Shown piece by piece: positions 1 through 7,952 of a stretch of 14,393 bases of DNA (the stretch's first letter is position 1; every line of letters begins with the position of its first letter). Under the pieces are notes generated by a model. That model was not told the origin of the DNA. It saw only the letters and a list, made by a program, of their open reading frames with translations, and made no database searches. Source of the DNA: Spirochaetota bacterium (GTDB lineage Bacteria > Spirochaetota > UBA4802 > JAFGJZ01); the NCBI GenBank assembly GCA_022704645.1, contig JAKJGA010000033.1, positions 1-14,393 on the forward strand, written 5' to 3'. The position numbers and the translations under genes are program-made.

Positions 1-1671
1 ATAGCAAGCGGAAAACCAAATTCAATAACATTCGATATAATGTTTCTCGAAAACAAAGACGGTGAAGACACGCTTGCGAAAGCAGTCAGAGATGCCGGAT
101 GTGTTTTTCTGGATTATCCTTTTGAACGCGAAGAAATGTCGCAGGTTCACGAAGACCGCATTGACCGCATGAAACTTTTTTCAGAAACGGCACTTCCCTC
201 GGGAAATATGATATACGGAACTGAAAAATATAAAGACGTTACTCCGCCTACCGCTAAACTTATCAAATCAGCAAAGGGCATCGGATTTGCGAATATTGAA
301 TCCGACATTGACCATGTCAACAGACGAATGCCTCTTTATGCTAAATATAAAGGTGACTTCTACCCTTCAATTGATCTGTCTATTGCTGCGCACTATTTCG
401 GAATAACTCTTAGCGATATTGAAATAGTACCCGGAAAATATGTCCGTCTTAAAAACATTAATCCCGAAAAACTTATAGATAAATCAAGGAATTATCTCGA
501 CATACCTATTGACAACGAAGGATACATGGATATTAATTTTGCCGGAGGGCACGGATCTTTCAGCAATTATTCATATTATTACTTCAACCGCGACGGAGCA
601 GAACCCGAAAATTCGAGTTTTAAGGATAAAATCGTATTCATTGCTGCATATGCTTCAACAGGTATCGCAACAGACGTACACAAATCTCCTTATGGAGATT
701 TTTACGGCATTGAACATCATGCCAATGCAGTTAATACAATCATAAACCAGACATTCATCCATAAGGCGAAAATATGGCAAGATATTCTGATATTATTCGC
801 TGTTTCTCTAATACTCGGTCTTTTGATTCCGCGCATGAGCATAATTACAGGTTCAATTTTCACCACTCTCTTCGCCCTTATTTATGTAATCATAGCTTAT
901 GTTCTTTTTGACACAAAAAGTATCGTATTTGCAATGAGTACACCGGTTTTCCAGATTTTCATTAACTTTCTTGCCGTATCTGTTTACAGATCCTTTACGG
1001 AACAAAAGGAAAAACGCTATATACGCCAGACTTTTTCAAAATTCGTGTCCAAATCTGTAGTGGATGAACTTCTAAAAAATCCGAAAATGGTCAGGCTCGG
1101 CGGAGAAAAAAATATACTTTCTGTACTTTTCTCTGATATACGCGGCTTTACAAGTATCTCCGAAAAAATGACAGCCGAACTTCTTGTTGAGCATCTGAAT
1201 GAATATCTTCAGGCAATGACGGATATAGTTATAGAATCTGACGGTACTCTTGATAAATATGTCGGAGATGAAATAATGGCTTTTTGGGGAGCCCCGATAC
1301 CACAGGAAGATCATGCATTGCGTACGTGCCGCGCTGCAGTTAAAATGATAGATGTGCTTAATGAATTAAATGTAAACTGGACTGCTCTCGGCAAACCTAA
1401 ACTGGATATCGGTATTGGAATTAACACAGGAGAAATGGTTGTCGGAAACATGGGATCTGCTTCGCGTATGAACTATACTCTAATGGGGGACAATGTCAAT
1501 TTAGGCGCGAGACTTGAAGGAACAAATAAGGTTTACGGAACCAAGATAATAATAAGTGAATTCACATATGAACATGTAAAGGATCACGTAATAGCGCGGG
1601 AACTTGATCTCATTAGAGTAAAAGGGAAAGCCCTGCCTGTCAAAATATATGAACTAATCGATATGAAATAA
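1..1671 (+). CDS. CHASE2-domain class III adenylate/guanylate cyclase (5' end outside window)
   Basis: Membrane-bound sensor cyclase that would make cAMP (or cGMP) from ATP (or GTP) in response to an extracytoplasmic signal. The frame is open from base 1, and the first visible residues (ITFDIMF, then EDTLAKA) already lie inside a CHASE2 domain, so the Met at 40 is internal and the N-terminal membrane helix and first part of CHASE2 are missing. CHASE2 runs to about base 765, followed by three hydrophobic helices (about 781-835, 841-909, 922-987) and a cytoplasmic cyclase domain. Catalytic residues appear intact: metal-binding Asp codons at 1135 (FSDIRGFT) and 1267 (KYVGDE), base-recognition Lys at 1255 and Thr at 1477, transition-state Asn at 1498 and Arg at 1510. 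The Lys/Thr pair is the class IIIb pattern usually linked to ATP, so adenylate cyclase is more likely. The sensed ligand is unknown. The gene converges on and overlaps the AsmA-like gene by 18 bases. Confidence 0.93.
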   Translation: MASGKPNSITFDIMFLENKDGEDTLAKAVRDAGCVFLDYPFEREEMSQVHEDRIDRMKLFSETALPSGNMIYGTEKYKDVTPPTAKLIKSAKGIGFANIESDIDHVNRRMPLYAKYKGDFYPSIDLSIAAHYFGITLSDIEIVPGKYVRLKNINPEKLIDKSRNYLDIPIDNEGYMDINFAGGHGSFSNYSYYYFNRDGAEPENSSFKDKIVFIAAYASTGIATDVHKSPYGDFYGIEHHANAVNTIINQTFIHKAKIWQDILILFAVSLILGLLIPRMSIITGSIFTTLFALIYVIIAYVLFDTKSIVFAMSTPVFQIFINFLAVSVYRSFTEQKEKRYIRQTFSKFVSKSVVDELLKNPKMVRLGGEKNILSVLFSDIRGFTSISEKMTAELLVEHLNEYLQAMTDIVIESDGTLDKYVGDEIMAFWGAPIPQEDHALRTCRAAVKMIDVLNELNVNWTALGKPKLDIGIGINTGEMVVGNMGSASRMNYTLMGDNVNLGARLEGTNKVYGTKIIISEFTYEHVKDHVIARELDLIRVKGKALPVKIYELIDMK

Positions 1672-3915
1672 ATTTACGGGTCTGTCGCGGCCGTTTGATT
1701 GAAAATTAATCATGAAAGCGGTCGGACAGACAGGAGAAAGAAGATTCATTTTCCATTGACGGTTAATATTATCATCATCGGAAAAACTGCATGAAACAGG
1801 ATAAGACAATCCCTTATCCGAGAATGTCCCATAACCCGAAGCGGACAAAAAGTCTGAATTCATATTAAATTTTTTCAAATATACATTTCCGCCCGCAAAA
1901 TCAACAGAGTAATTAAACGTAAAATTACTTAGTAAATCTATGTTCGGCTTGAATCCGTCTTTTTTTAAAACGGAAGTGAAAGCTGACTGAAACGGTGTTT
2001 GATTAAGCGATTCAGCTTTTATGTCAGCTTCAAATGATATTTTACTGTTATCGGAAAAATGCAATGCCCGATAAGCTGCGATTTCGAAAACAGATTTTAT
2101 GTTTAAAATACCTGCGCCGATTCCGCCTTTTATGCCGGAATCTTTCCAAAAAGATGAAAGATCAAAATTATCAACAGCCATTTCAGCTTTAATTAAAGGC
2201 ATATCCGCGTTCATATAACCGACAGCATTAAAAGAATACTTCGCAGAATAACCTTCAGCTGCTAAAAGAGAAGCTCTTAATATTCCGTTATCAAGCGAAC
2301 TCTGAACAGTAATATTTTTTACTAAAGCATCGCCTGAAAATTTTAATGACCTACAATTTATTTTTGCTTCAAACGAGTTCGATAGAATTATTTTACCGAA
2401 AAGTCTGTCACGGAAATATTCCTGATTATATCCGATCTGTCTGTCATCATTTATTTCTTTCTTAATATATTCTTTAAAAGAAATCAATGCATCAGACAAT
2501 GAAGAAAAATCTGTTTTGTTAAAATCTAGACGTAGCGCTGAATTTGCTGAAAAAGGATAAACGCGCTTTAGATCAGAAAAAAAACTAAAATCAAGAGAAG
2601 TCGATCCGGTATTATAATTCCCTTTTAATTCGGAGGTATTTGATTCAGCGGAAAGCTTAAAATTCATCTCATCAACAATGTTTTTTCTCTCTCCTTCGAA
2701 AATATCAGAAGCATTAAGTTTTTCAACAGAAACATTTATATCAGAAATATCAGGCAGATCAGAACCTAAACGGTAATAAAGCAAACCGTTAAAAGAAATA
2801 AATCCGCCGTATTTTACAGGATTTTTTATCGTGAGATATTTTGAAAGTCTGGTCAAATCGATCCTGTCTGAATCAATGTAAGCATAATACCTCTCTGAAG
2901 TTTCTGCTCCAGTGGATGTAAACTTCGCTTTAAGATTCACTCCGGAATTAGAATTAAAATCGGCATTCAATGATTTTCTAATTCCGGTTTCTCCGCGCAA
3001 ATTAACAGTAAAAGATTCATTTTCGAGCAAGTTTCGTATTTGCGAACCGTTTTTCTCAGAAACAAAAAAATTGATGACCTTTATGTTTGTATCAATTTCA
3101 CAAAGTCCGTTCATAACTGAAAGCAAGTGCTCAACTGAAGCATTACCGCGGAAAGTGATCCTGTCCAGACCGAACACAGATTTGTACGGCTGAAAATCAG
3201 TCAGACTGATATTATCTGCTTCTATTTTTGTTTTCTGAAATACAATGTCATCGGAATCATCAAGTACAAAATGTGATTCAAGTGATACTTCATTTTTTTC
3301 GGCATTTTGCGACGATTTCATTTTTCCATTTACATCACAATAAAGATTAGTTCCGCTTCGCCGGATATCTGCAGAAATGTTTTCAAAAACCAATACAATG
3401 TTATCTTTTTCAAAATTTTCGGTATATTCAATAAAAGCATCTTCGATTGATATACGTTTAATTGAAATGATCTTTTTAAAAAATTCCGCAGTAATCTTAT
3501 CACCGGCAATTACTTTGAAAGACTCTTGATATGTTTTTCCGAATTTTTTAGTTATTTTAACATGAGGGTTCTTCAAAACAAGTTTATCTGCGATTATTTC
3601 ACCTTTTAATAGGGCTAAACCTGAAAGCTTAATTTCTACCCCGGAAACTTTAAGAAATGATTCGAAATCGTTAAAATCATCAGATGCGGAAATTTTTATT
3701 TCATCAATTTCTATATTCTGAAAAAAGCCGTACCTGACAGAAGAAATTTTCACAGAACGTCCGATATTTTTTTCGAAATAACTGACAATTTCTTTTTTAA
3801 GTTCTGCTTCGGGAAGAGTTAATGACAAAATGATATTTAAAGCAATGTTTGCGGCAAAACATATAAAAATCAGAATTGATATTGCTATAGCGGTTCTTTT
3901 AACTATTTTTTTCAT
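1654..3915 (-). CDS. AsmA-like inner-membrane-anchored periplasmic protein
   Basis: A 753-residue protein with one N-terminal membrane helix (about residues 8-33) and a long periplasmic part rich in alternating beta-strand sequence. The first 130 residues follow the AsmA N-terminal pattern: helix, then a short amphipathic stretch ending in GRSVKISSVRYG, then FESFLKVSGVEIKLS, then KGEIIADKLVLKNPHVKI. AsmA/TamB/YhdP-type proteins are thought to form hydrophobic grooves that carry phospholipid between inner and outer membranes or to influence outer-membrane assembly; that role here is inference from family. The remainder (residues about 150-753) gives no motif I recognise. The start overlaps the malQ end by 17 bases with only a weak AAGAA upstream, suggesting translational coupling. 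The C-terminal tail overlaps the convergent cyclase gene by 18 bases and encodes a strong hairpin. A DUF748-like relative is the main alternative label. Confidence 0.75.
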   Translation of the reverse strand: MKKIVKRTAIAISILIFICFAANIALNIILSLTLPEAELKKEIVSYFEKNIGRSVKISSVRYGFFQNIEIDEIKISASDDFNDFESFLKVSGVEIKLSGLALLKGEIIADKLVLKNPHVKITKKFGKTYQESFKVIAGDKITAEFFKKIISIKRISIEDAFIEYTENFEKDNIVLVFENISADIRRSGTNLYCDVNGKMKSSQNAEKNEVSLESHFVLDDSDDIVFQKTKIEADNISLTDFQPYKSVFGLDRITFRGNASVEHLLSVMNGLCEIDTNIKVINFFVSEKNGSQIRNLLENESFTVNLRGETGIRKSLNADFNSNSGVNLKAKFTSTGAETSERYYAYIDSDRIDLTRLSKYLTIKNPVKYGGFISFNGLLYYRLGSDLPDISDINVSVEKLNASDIFEGERKNIVDEMNFKLSAESNTSELKGNYNTGSTSLDFSFFSDLKRVYPFSANSALRLDFNKTDFSSLSDALISFKEYIKKEINDDRQIGYNQEYFRDRLFGKIILSNSFEAKINCRSLKFSGDALVKNITVQSSLDNGILRASLLAAEGYSAKYSFNAVGYMNADMPLIKAEMAVDNFDLSSFWKDSGIKGGIGAGILNIKSVFEIAAYRALHFSDNSKISFEADIKAESLNQTPFQSAFTSVLKKDGFKPNIDLLSNFTFNYSVDFAGGNVYLKKFNMNSDFLSASGYGTFSDKGLSYPVSCSFSDDDNINRQWKMNLLSPVCPTAFMINFQSNGRDRPVNLFHID
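1680..1731 (+). terminator. Long hairpin 8 bases after the cyclase stop; possible 3'-end element
   Basis: An imperfect inverted repeat can fold into 20 base pairs. GTCTGTC (1680-1686) pairs with GACAGAC (1725-1731). After a bulged G1687, bases 1688-1696 pair with 1716-1724, including two G-U pairs. After a four-base bulge (1712-1715), GATT (1697-1700) pairs with AATC (1708-1711) around a 7-base loop. In minus-strand RNA the two G-U pairs become A-C mismatches, so the fold favours the plus transcript, that is the cyclase mRNA. No U-tract follows, so this is not a canonical intrinsic terminator; it may stabilise the 3' end or act with Rho. The whole hairpin lies inside the last codons of the opposing AsmA-like gene. 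Confidence 0.4.
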
Positions 3916-5440
3916 TATTTCTTAATCGGTTATATTTTTTTACTTTCCACAATAATTTCTCTTCAACATGAGAAGGCACGCTATCCTTGGAAAGTTTCCA
4001 TCTCCAGTTTGTTCCAACTGTTCCGGGAATATTCATTCTGAATTCTTTTCCGTATCCGAGAATATCCTGCATAGGAATTATTACTGTCTTTGCCACACTC
4101 ATCATAGCATGTCTTATAAGCTTCCAATGGAATTCGGAATCATTATCCAATCCGAGATAATCAATAATGTATCTTCTCTGTTCATCGGAAATATCATCAC
4201 CGTAAAACCACCCGTTTGTGGTATTATTATCATGTGTTCCCGTATAACAAATACAGTTGAGCGTCGTATAGTTTTGCGGCAGATGAGTATTTTTGCTGTC
4301 AAAGTCAAAGGCAAACTGAAGAACTTTCATTCCGTGAAGACCCAGAGTATCACGAAGCTCATCAACTTCTTCCGTAATTATACCCAAATCTTCAGCAAGA
4401 AGATTATCTCCGCATCCTTCACTTTTAAGATAATCAAAAAAATCCCGTCCGGGACCTTTAATCCATTTTCCCTTTACAGCAGTTTCTTCTTCTGCATCAA
4501 TTGACCAAAATGATTCAAATGCTCTAAAGTGATCAATTCTGATCAAATCCACAAAATTTGAAAGATGAGAAATACGTTTCTTCCACCATCTCGCAGTTTG
4601 AGTATTTAATGATCCTTTTTCATCAAACCATCGATAAAGCGGATTTCCCCATCTTTGACCAGTCTCGGAAAAATAATCTGGCGGGACTCCGGCAACATGA
4701 GTCGGCTTCAAGGACAGATTATCGAGTTCAAATATCTCTGTATTTGTCCATGCATCACAGCTCTCATAACTTGCATAAATCGGTATATCGCCTATAATCG
4801 ATATATTTTTTTGACGGCAGTAGTTTTTCAGTTCACGCCATTGCGAGTAAAATATAAACTGAAGCAGTTTGTGCATTTCAAAAGTTTCACGGAGCTTATT
4901 TTTCCATTCTTCCAAAGCGCTGTTCTTACGGTAAACAAGATCTTCCGGCCAGTCACGCCAATAATATGTTTTAAACTCATCTGCACAAGCGGCAAAAAGA
5001 GCATAATCGTCCAGCCATGTATTTTCTGAGCAGAATAGTTTAAAAGCATCATGTTCCTGACAGGCCTGACGCATGAATATATTATAAAGCTCTAAATATT
5101 TCTTTTTATAGAGAGCCGAAATGAAATCAAAATCAATAAAACTTGAATATTCATTTACCGGAATATTATCGAAGAAGTTTGAAGGAAGCCAGTCTTTTTC
5201 AGCAAGTTTTTCAAATGATATAAAATAATGATTTCCGGCAAAAGCGGAAAATGCTGCATACGGAGAAAAACCCATTCCTTCAGAAACAGGATTTATTGGA
5301 AGAATCTGCCAATATCTCTGCCCTGTCCGCTCAAGGAAATCAACAAAACGGTAAGCCTCGCTGCCGAGAGATCCGATTCCATATTTTCCGGGAAGTGATG
5401 TAATGTGAAGCAAAACACCGCTTGCTCTGTCTTTAATCAT
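3899..5440 (-). CDS. malQ: 4-alpha-glucanotransferase (amylomaltase, GH77)
   Basis: Cytoplasmic disproportionating enzyme (EC 2.4.1.25) that transfers alpha-1,4-glucan segments between maltodextrins and releases glucose, used in maltodextrin or glycogen turnover. At 513 residues it has the usual single-domain length of the bacterial amylomaltase/plant DPE1 type, without the N-terminal extension of E. coli MalQ. The opening GVLLHITSLPGKYGIGSLG is diagnostic. Catalytic residues appear intact: nucleophile Asp303 in RIDHFR, acid/base Glu350 in LLAEDLG and stabilising Asp404 in GTHDNNT; GVPPDYFSETGQRWGNPLY (residues 251-269) is the conserved substrate-loop region. It lies 45 bases after the phosphatase gene and overlaps the AsmA-like gene by 17 bases. 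The leader is very AT-rich and shows no Shine-Dalgarno sequence, unlike most genes here; no earlier in-frame start is visible. No other glycogen gene is in the window. Confidence 0.96.
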   Translation of the reverse strand: MIKDRASGVLLHITSLPGKYGIGSLGSEAYRFVDFLERTGQRYWQILPINPVSEGMGFSPYAAFSAFAGNHYFISFEKLAEKDWLPSNFFDNIPVNEYSSFIDFDFISALYKKKYLELYNIFMRQACQEHDAFKLFCSENTWLDDYALFAACADEFKTYYWRDWPEDLVYRKNSALEEWKNKLRETFEMHKLLQFIFYSQWRELKNYCRQKNISIIGDIPIYASYESCDAWTNTEIFELDNLSLKPTHVAGVPPDYFSETGQRWGNPLYRWFDEKGSLNTQTARWWKKRISHLSNFVDLIRIDHFRAFESFWSIDAEEETAVKGKWIKGPGRDFFDYLKSEGCGDNLLAEDLGIITEEVDELRDTLGLHGMKVLQFAFDFDSKNTHLPQNYTTLNCICYTGTHDNNTTNGWFYGDDISDEQRRYIIDYLGLDNDSEFHWKLIRHAMMSVAKTVIIPMQDILGYGKEFRMNIPGTVGTNWRWKLSKDSVPSHVEEKLLWKVKKYNRLRNNEKNS

Positions 5441-5485
5441 AAAACAATAAAATTATTAAGACAAATTTTTTACAAGTAAATTTCG

Positions 5486-6412
5486 CTAAAATCTGACCCG
5501 TGGAAAGTCAATGAGAACTGCAGTCATATCATCAAGCTGATTATCCGGCTTACCCATGAATTCATATAAATCTTCAAAAATGATGTTAATAATCCCCTGA
5601 GGCGGAAGATGCATCCCCGCAAGAAGACGGCTCTTCAGCCTGTCTGAACCGTATTCAGTTTTATCAACGCTTGAAAGAGCTTCGGTAATTCCGTCACTGA
5701 AAAAGAGAATGCAGTCGCCTTCATACAGAACAAATTCACACTTTGGAAAATGAAAATATTTTTCTTCATTTATCTGATGTATGTCAGGACTCAAGAGATG
5801 ACCTTTCCAGGGAATCCATCCTTTTTCACTCTTATTCAAATCATAAAGGTCTACTATATTATTCTCATATTTTCTGACGACAAAAGGGAAAAACATTCCA
5901 CGATTGTAAAAGGTAAGAACATACTTGTCTTCATAATTCTTTATTATTGTAAAAATTACACTCGCAAAATCATGCGAATTCGCTGATTCCATGACGACAG
6001 TGAATTTCTCGGCAATATCCCTAACAAAAGAATCATAATTGCATGGATTATCACCGAATCTTTCATTATAATCATGAATTGTAAGAGCTATCGAAGAACG
6101 GAGTCTAATCAGGGAAGTATATGCGGGAAGTCCGTGTCCGCTGATATCTGCAAATACAAACAGATATGCATTACCCGGAATTTTGAAAAGTTCAAAGTAA
6201 TCACCGGACAATATAGATCCGAATGCACGCTGAAATCCTATTCCTACACCGAGTCTTTTGTTATAGAAGTTTCCAAAAAGTCCCTTCACAAGAACGCGGT
6301 CATTTTCTCTTACAGCCTCTGCTTCAGCTTCAAGAATTGAATGCTGTCTCAAAAGCTCTTCTATATGCCTTTCGTTAAGATTTTTCAATCGGGATGATTT
6401 TGGATTTCTCAT
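5486..6412 (-). CDS. SpoIIE/RsbU-type PP2C serine phosphatase
   Basis: A 308-residue metal-dependent protein phosphatase. In this family the usual substrate is a phosphorylated STAS anti-anti-sigma factor, whose dephosphorylation frees a sigma factor or other partner; no STAS or anti-sigma gene is visible here, so the target is unknown. Residues 10-40 are charged and predicted helical, likely a short coiled coil, with no PAS, GAF, HAMP or receiver sensor domain. The catalytic domain follows: Asp71 in SGDYF, Asp89 in ADISGHG, Asp240 in FFSDGITEA and Asp294/295 in LDDMT give the metal-binding set. The usual NAGH motif is changed to NRGM at about 170-173. The start has no clear Shine-Dalgarno sequence, and an in-frame stop 9-7 bases upstream excludes a longer product from an upstream ATG. 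It is the first gene of the block with malQ and the AsmA-like gene. Confidence 0.92.
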   Translation of the reverse strand: MRNPKSSRLKNLNERHIEELLRQHSILEAEAEAVRENDRVLVKGLFGNFYNKRLGVGIGFQRAFGSILSGDYFELFKIPGNAYLFVFADISGHGLPAYTSLIRLRSSIALTIHDYNERFGDNPCNYDSFVRDIAEKFTVVMESANSHDFASVIFTIIKNYEDKYVLTFYNRGMFFPFVVRKYENNIVDLYDLNKSEKGWIPWKGHLLSPDIHQINEEKYFHFPKCEFVLYEGDCILFFSDGITEALSSVDKTEYGSDRLKSRLLAGMHLPPQGIINIIFEDLYEFMGKPDNQLDDMTAVLIDFPRVRF

Positions 6413-6425
6413 AATTATTTAAAAT

Positions 6426-6475
6426 ATTATATATGCTTCTCCATAAATCAAAAAATTGTACCGGATTACTGTCAA
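6426..6475 (-). promoter_or_regulatory. Candidate promoter region for the phosphatase-malQ-asmA block
   Basis: Just after the terminator of the upstream gene, the minus strand carries a perfect TTGACA (6475-6470). The best hexamer 17 bases further on is TTTGAT (6452-6447), a 4/6 match to TATAAT. A perfect TATAAT also occurs at 6431-6426, but it has no good -35 and would leave only a very short leader before the ATG at 6412. Either could be the real -10; the exact start cannot be decided by reading. Confidence 0.35.
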
Positions 6476-6490
6476 GGTAATAATTAACTA

Positions 6491-6522
6491 AATAAAAAAA
6501 TACAGCACTGTTGCGCTGTATT
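6491..6522 (-). terminator. Rho-independent terminator of the glutaredoxin-CAP gene
   Basis: On the minus strand AATACAGC (6522-6515) and GCTGTATT (6506-6499) form a perfect 8-bp stem around an 8-base loop, followed directly by a T-rich tract (6500-6491). It starts 8 bases after the stop codon at 6530 and separates this gene from the phosphatase block. Confidence 0.85.
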
Positions 6523-6529
6523 AAAATCT

Positions 6530-7744
6530 TTATTTTATCAAATCTCCCGTATCTCCGCCAACCCAGCAGGTATCAGCAAAAGCCGGATAATAATAAGCTG
6601 CAAATTTTGAAAAATCCTTAGATGCACTTATATCATAATCATCCCATCCTTCAGGTACTGCGATATTGCCTTTCCATTTTCCTTTTACTCTGATAAGACC
6701 TGCGACATAAATACCGTTTCCGACTGTATAAACAGAGCCTTTGGATTTTTTTGTATACACCGCGATGTAAACACCGTCTGAACCCTTATAATTATTTGCT
6801 ATAGGAAGAACTTTCATCGAAGATCCGTTGAAAAACTGATTTGAAACACTCTTCGATGAAACATAAACATTAATTTCGGTTGGAAGTTCATTTTTAGGAG
6901 ATTCAGAAGGAGTAATATTACCTCCGCCTGCGGGCAGTACATTTTCTTTAAATTTGCCTGAATAATTACCGGGAGCACTGTAATTGCAGACTACATACAC
7001 GCCGCCGTTTTTGGATTTAGCTTTACCGCAGCCTATCAAAGTAGAACCTTTCCATACTACCTGGGTAAAGTGACCCGTTGACATTGAAAAACCCGGTTTA
7101 TTAAAATTATATTGTTTAATTTCCGAATACCACGCATCAACAGCATCAATTCCATTTGAATCTCCGCCCGATATCCAGTAAATATTCTCGCCGTATTTGT
7201 TCGGCTGCCGGTGATACATTCTATTTTCAGAAGCAAGCTTATCAGCCCATTGCTGAGCGTATTTTTCTATTTCAGAATCCCACGCCAGATCAGGAGCAGA
7301 ATGCTTTTTTCTGTAAAAATTATGCCTTGAAAGAATATTATCCCTGAATTTTTGTGTAACAGAATTAGCTGCATCCGGTTTAACTTCTTTTTTTAAATCA
7401 TCAGATTTTCCGCCTTTCGACGCAGCAAGTATTGATGCTTCGAATTCATTCAGATTCGGGATGTTATAATATAATTTTCCATTAAACTCAACAACAGGCA
7501 TCGTAACCGAACCGCCGCTGAATCCGCTTTTAGGAGATTTCAATAATGACCACATTTTTGTTCTGTTTTCATTATTTGAAGTCGAAAACTCATTATACTT
7601 AATATTATTTTTTTTCAAATAATTCACTACATGTGTGCACCTTGAACATCCCGGCATAGTATAAACATCAACAACCGGAGCAGATTGAGCCTGCAGCATT
7701 ATTGCCGTTACAAATGAAATAAATAAAATAGCTGTTTTTTTCAT
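6530..7744 (-). CDS. Secreted glutaredoxin-CAP (SCP/PR-1) fusion protein
   Basis: A 404-residue exported protein with three parts. Residues 1-20 are a signal peptide (MKKT, hydrophobic core, cleavage near LQAQSA). Residues 24-108 form a glutaredoxin/thioredoxin-fold domain with redox pair Cys33-Cys36 (CSRC) and a cis-Pro at 83 (TMPVVEFNG). Residues 130-270 form a CAP domain very close to the eukaryotic GAPR-1/PR-1 type: RHNFYRKKH, His178, Glu186 in GEN, Glu208 in WYSE, His225 in GHFTQVVWK, and YSAPGNYSG. All four cavity residues are present. Residues 290-404 form a further domain I do not recognise. CAP proteins bind lipids or sterols or act at the cell surface; the exact role here is unknown. 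The start at 7744 is chosen over an ATG 15 codons upstream because it follows AAAGGAGA and directly begins the signal peptide. It has its own promoter and terminator. Confidence 0.93.
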   Translation of the reverse strand: MKKTAILFISFVTAIMLQAQSAPVVDVYTMPGCSRCTHVVNYLKKNNIKYNEFSTSNNENRTKMWSLLKSPKSGFSGGSVTMPVVEFNGKLYYNIPNLNEFEASILAASKGGKSDDLKKEVKPDAANSVTQKFRDNILSRHNFYRKKHSAPDLAWDSEIEKYAQQWADKLASENRMYHRQPNKYGENIYWISGGDSNGIDAVDAWYSEIKQYNFNKPGFSMSTGHFTQVVWKGSTLIGCGKAKSKNGGVYVVCNYSAPGNYSGKFKENVLPAGGGNITPSESPKNELPTEINVYVSSKSVSNQFFNGSSMKVLPIANNYKGSDGVYIAVYTKKSKGSVYTVGNGIYVAGLIRVKGKWKGNIAVPEGWDDYDISASKDFSKFAAYYYPAFADTCWVGGDTGDLIK

Positions 7745-7751
7745 GAAAAAA

Positions 7752-7759
7752 TCTCCTTT
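7752..7759 (-). promoter_or_regulatory. Ribosome binding site that fixes the glutaredoxin-CAP start
   Basis: AAAGGAGA on the minus strand ends 7 bases before the ATG at 7744. It selects the start that begins with the signal peptide rather than the in-frame ATG at 7789, whose 15 extra residues are charged and would mask the signal sequence. Confidence 0.85.
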
Positions 7760-7805
7760 CTCAAGAGTATCCTGATAGCATCTTTGCATTTCAGCCGACT
7801 GATGA

Positions 7806-7833
7806 ATTCTAACAGCTTAGAACAAAGAGTCAA
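7806..7833 (-). promoter_or_regulatory. Sigma70-type promoter for the glutaredoxin-CAP gene
   Basis: Minus-strand TTGACT (7833-7828) and TAGAAT (7811-7806) each match five of six consensus bases and are separated by 16 bases. Transcription would begin near 7799 and give a leader of about 55 bases before the ATG at 7744. Confidence 0.6.
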
Positions 7834-7912
7834 GAAATTATTACATTCAAAGATATGACTGAATTGTAGTTTCAATTAAAGCAATGGTTTCTTTCAATAC
7901 AGTGATAATATG

Positions 7913-7923
7913 CATTATTAATG
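7913..7923. promoter_or_regulatory. Small palindrome abutting a -35 box, possible operator
   Basis: CATTA-T-TAATG is a perfect 11-base palindrome (centre T at 7918) that ends one base before the TTGACA at 7925. Its position would suit a repressor or activator of the S1 gene, but such AT-rich palindromes also arise by chance and no second copy is seen. Confidence 0.25.
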
Positions 7924-7924
7924 T

Positions 7925-7952
7925 TTGACAAAGTTACAGCAACTAAGAAAAT
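7925..7952 (+). promoter_or_regulatory. Candidate promoter for the S1-domain gene
   Basis: A perfect TTGACA at 7925-7930 is followed after 16 bases by GAAAAT (7947-7952), a 4/6 match to TATAAT. The start would be near 7959, with a leader of about 48 bases to the ATG at 8007. The weak -10 keeps this tentative; it is the best plus-strand candidate in the 262-base divergent region. Confidence 0.4.

Noticed and set aside
40..1671. Start of the cyclase at the ATG at 40
   Set aside because: The frame continues open to base 1 and the codons before this ATG encode CHASE2-like sequence (ITFDI), so the Met is internal.
3968..4504. 178-codon plus-strand open frame opposite malQ
   Set aside because: It lies wholly antisense to the highly conserved malQ catalytic region, has no ribosome binding site or recognisable domain, and its composition is that of a shadow frame.
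7745..7789. 15-residue N-terminal extension of the glutaredoxin-CAP protein from the ATG at 7789
   Set aside because: It would put charged residues before the signal peptide, and a strong AAAGGAGA precedes the internal ATG at 7744.
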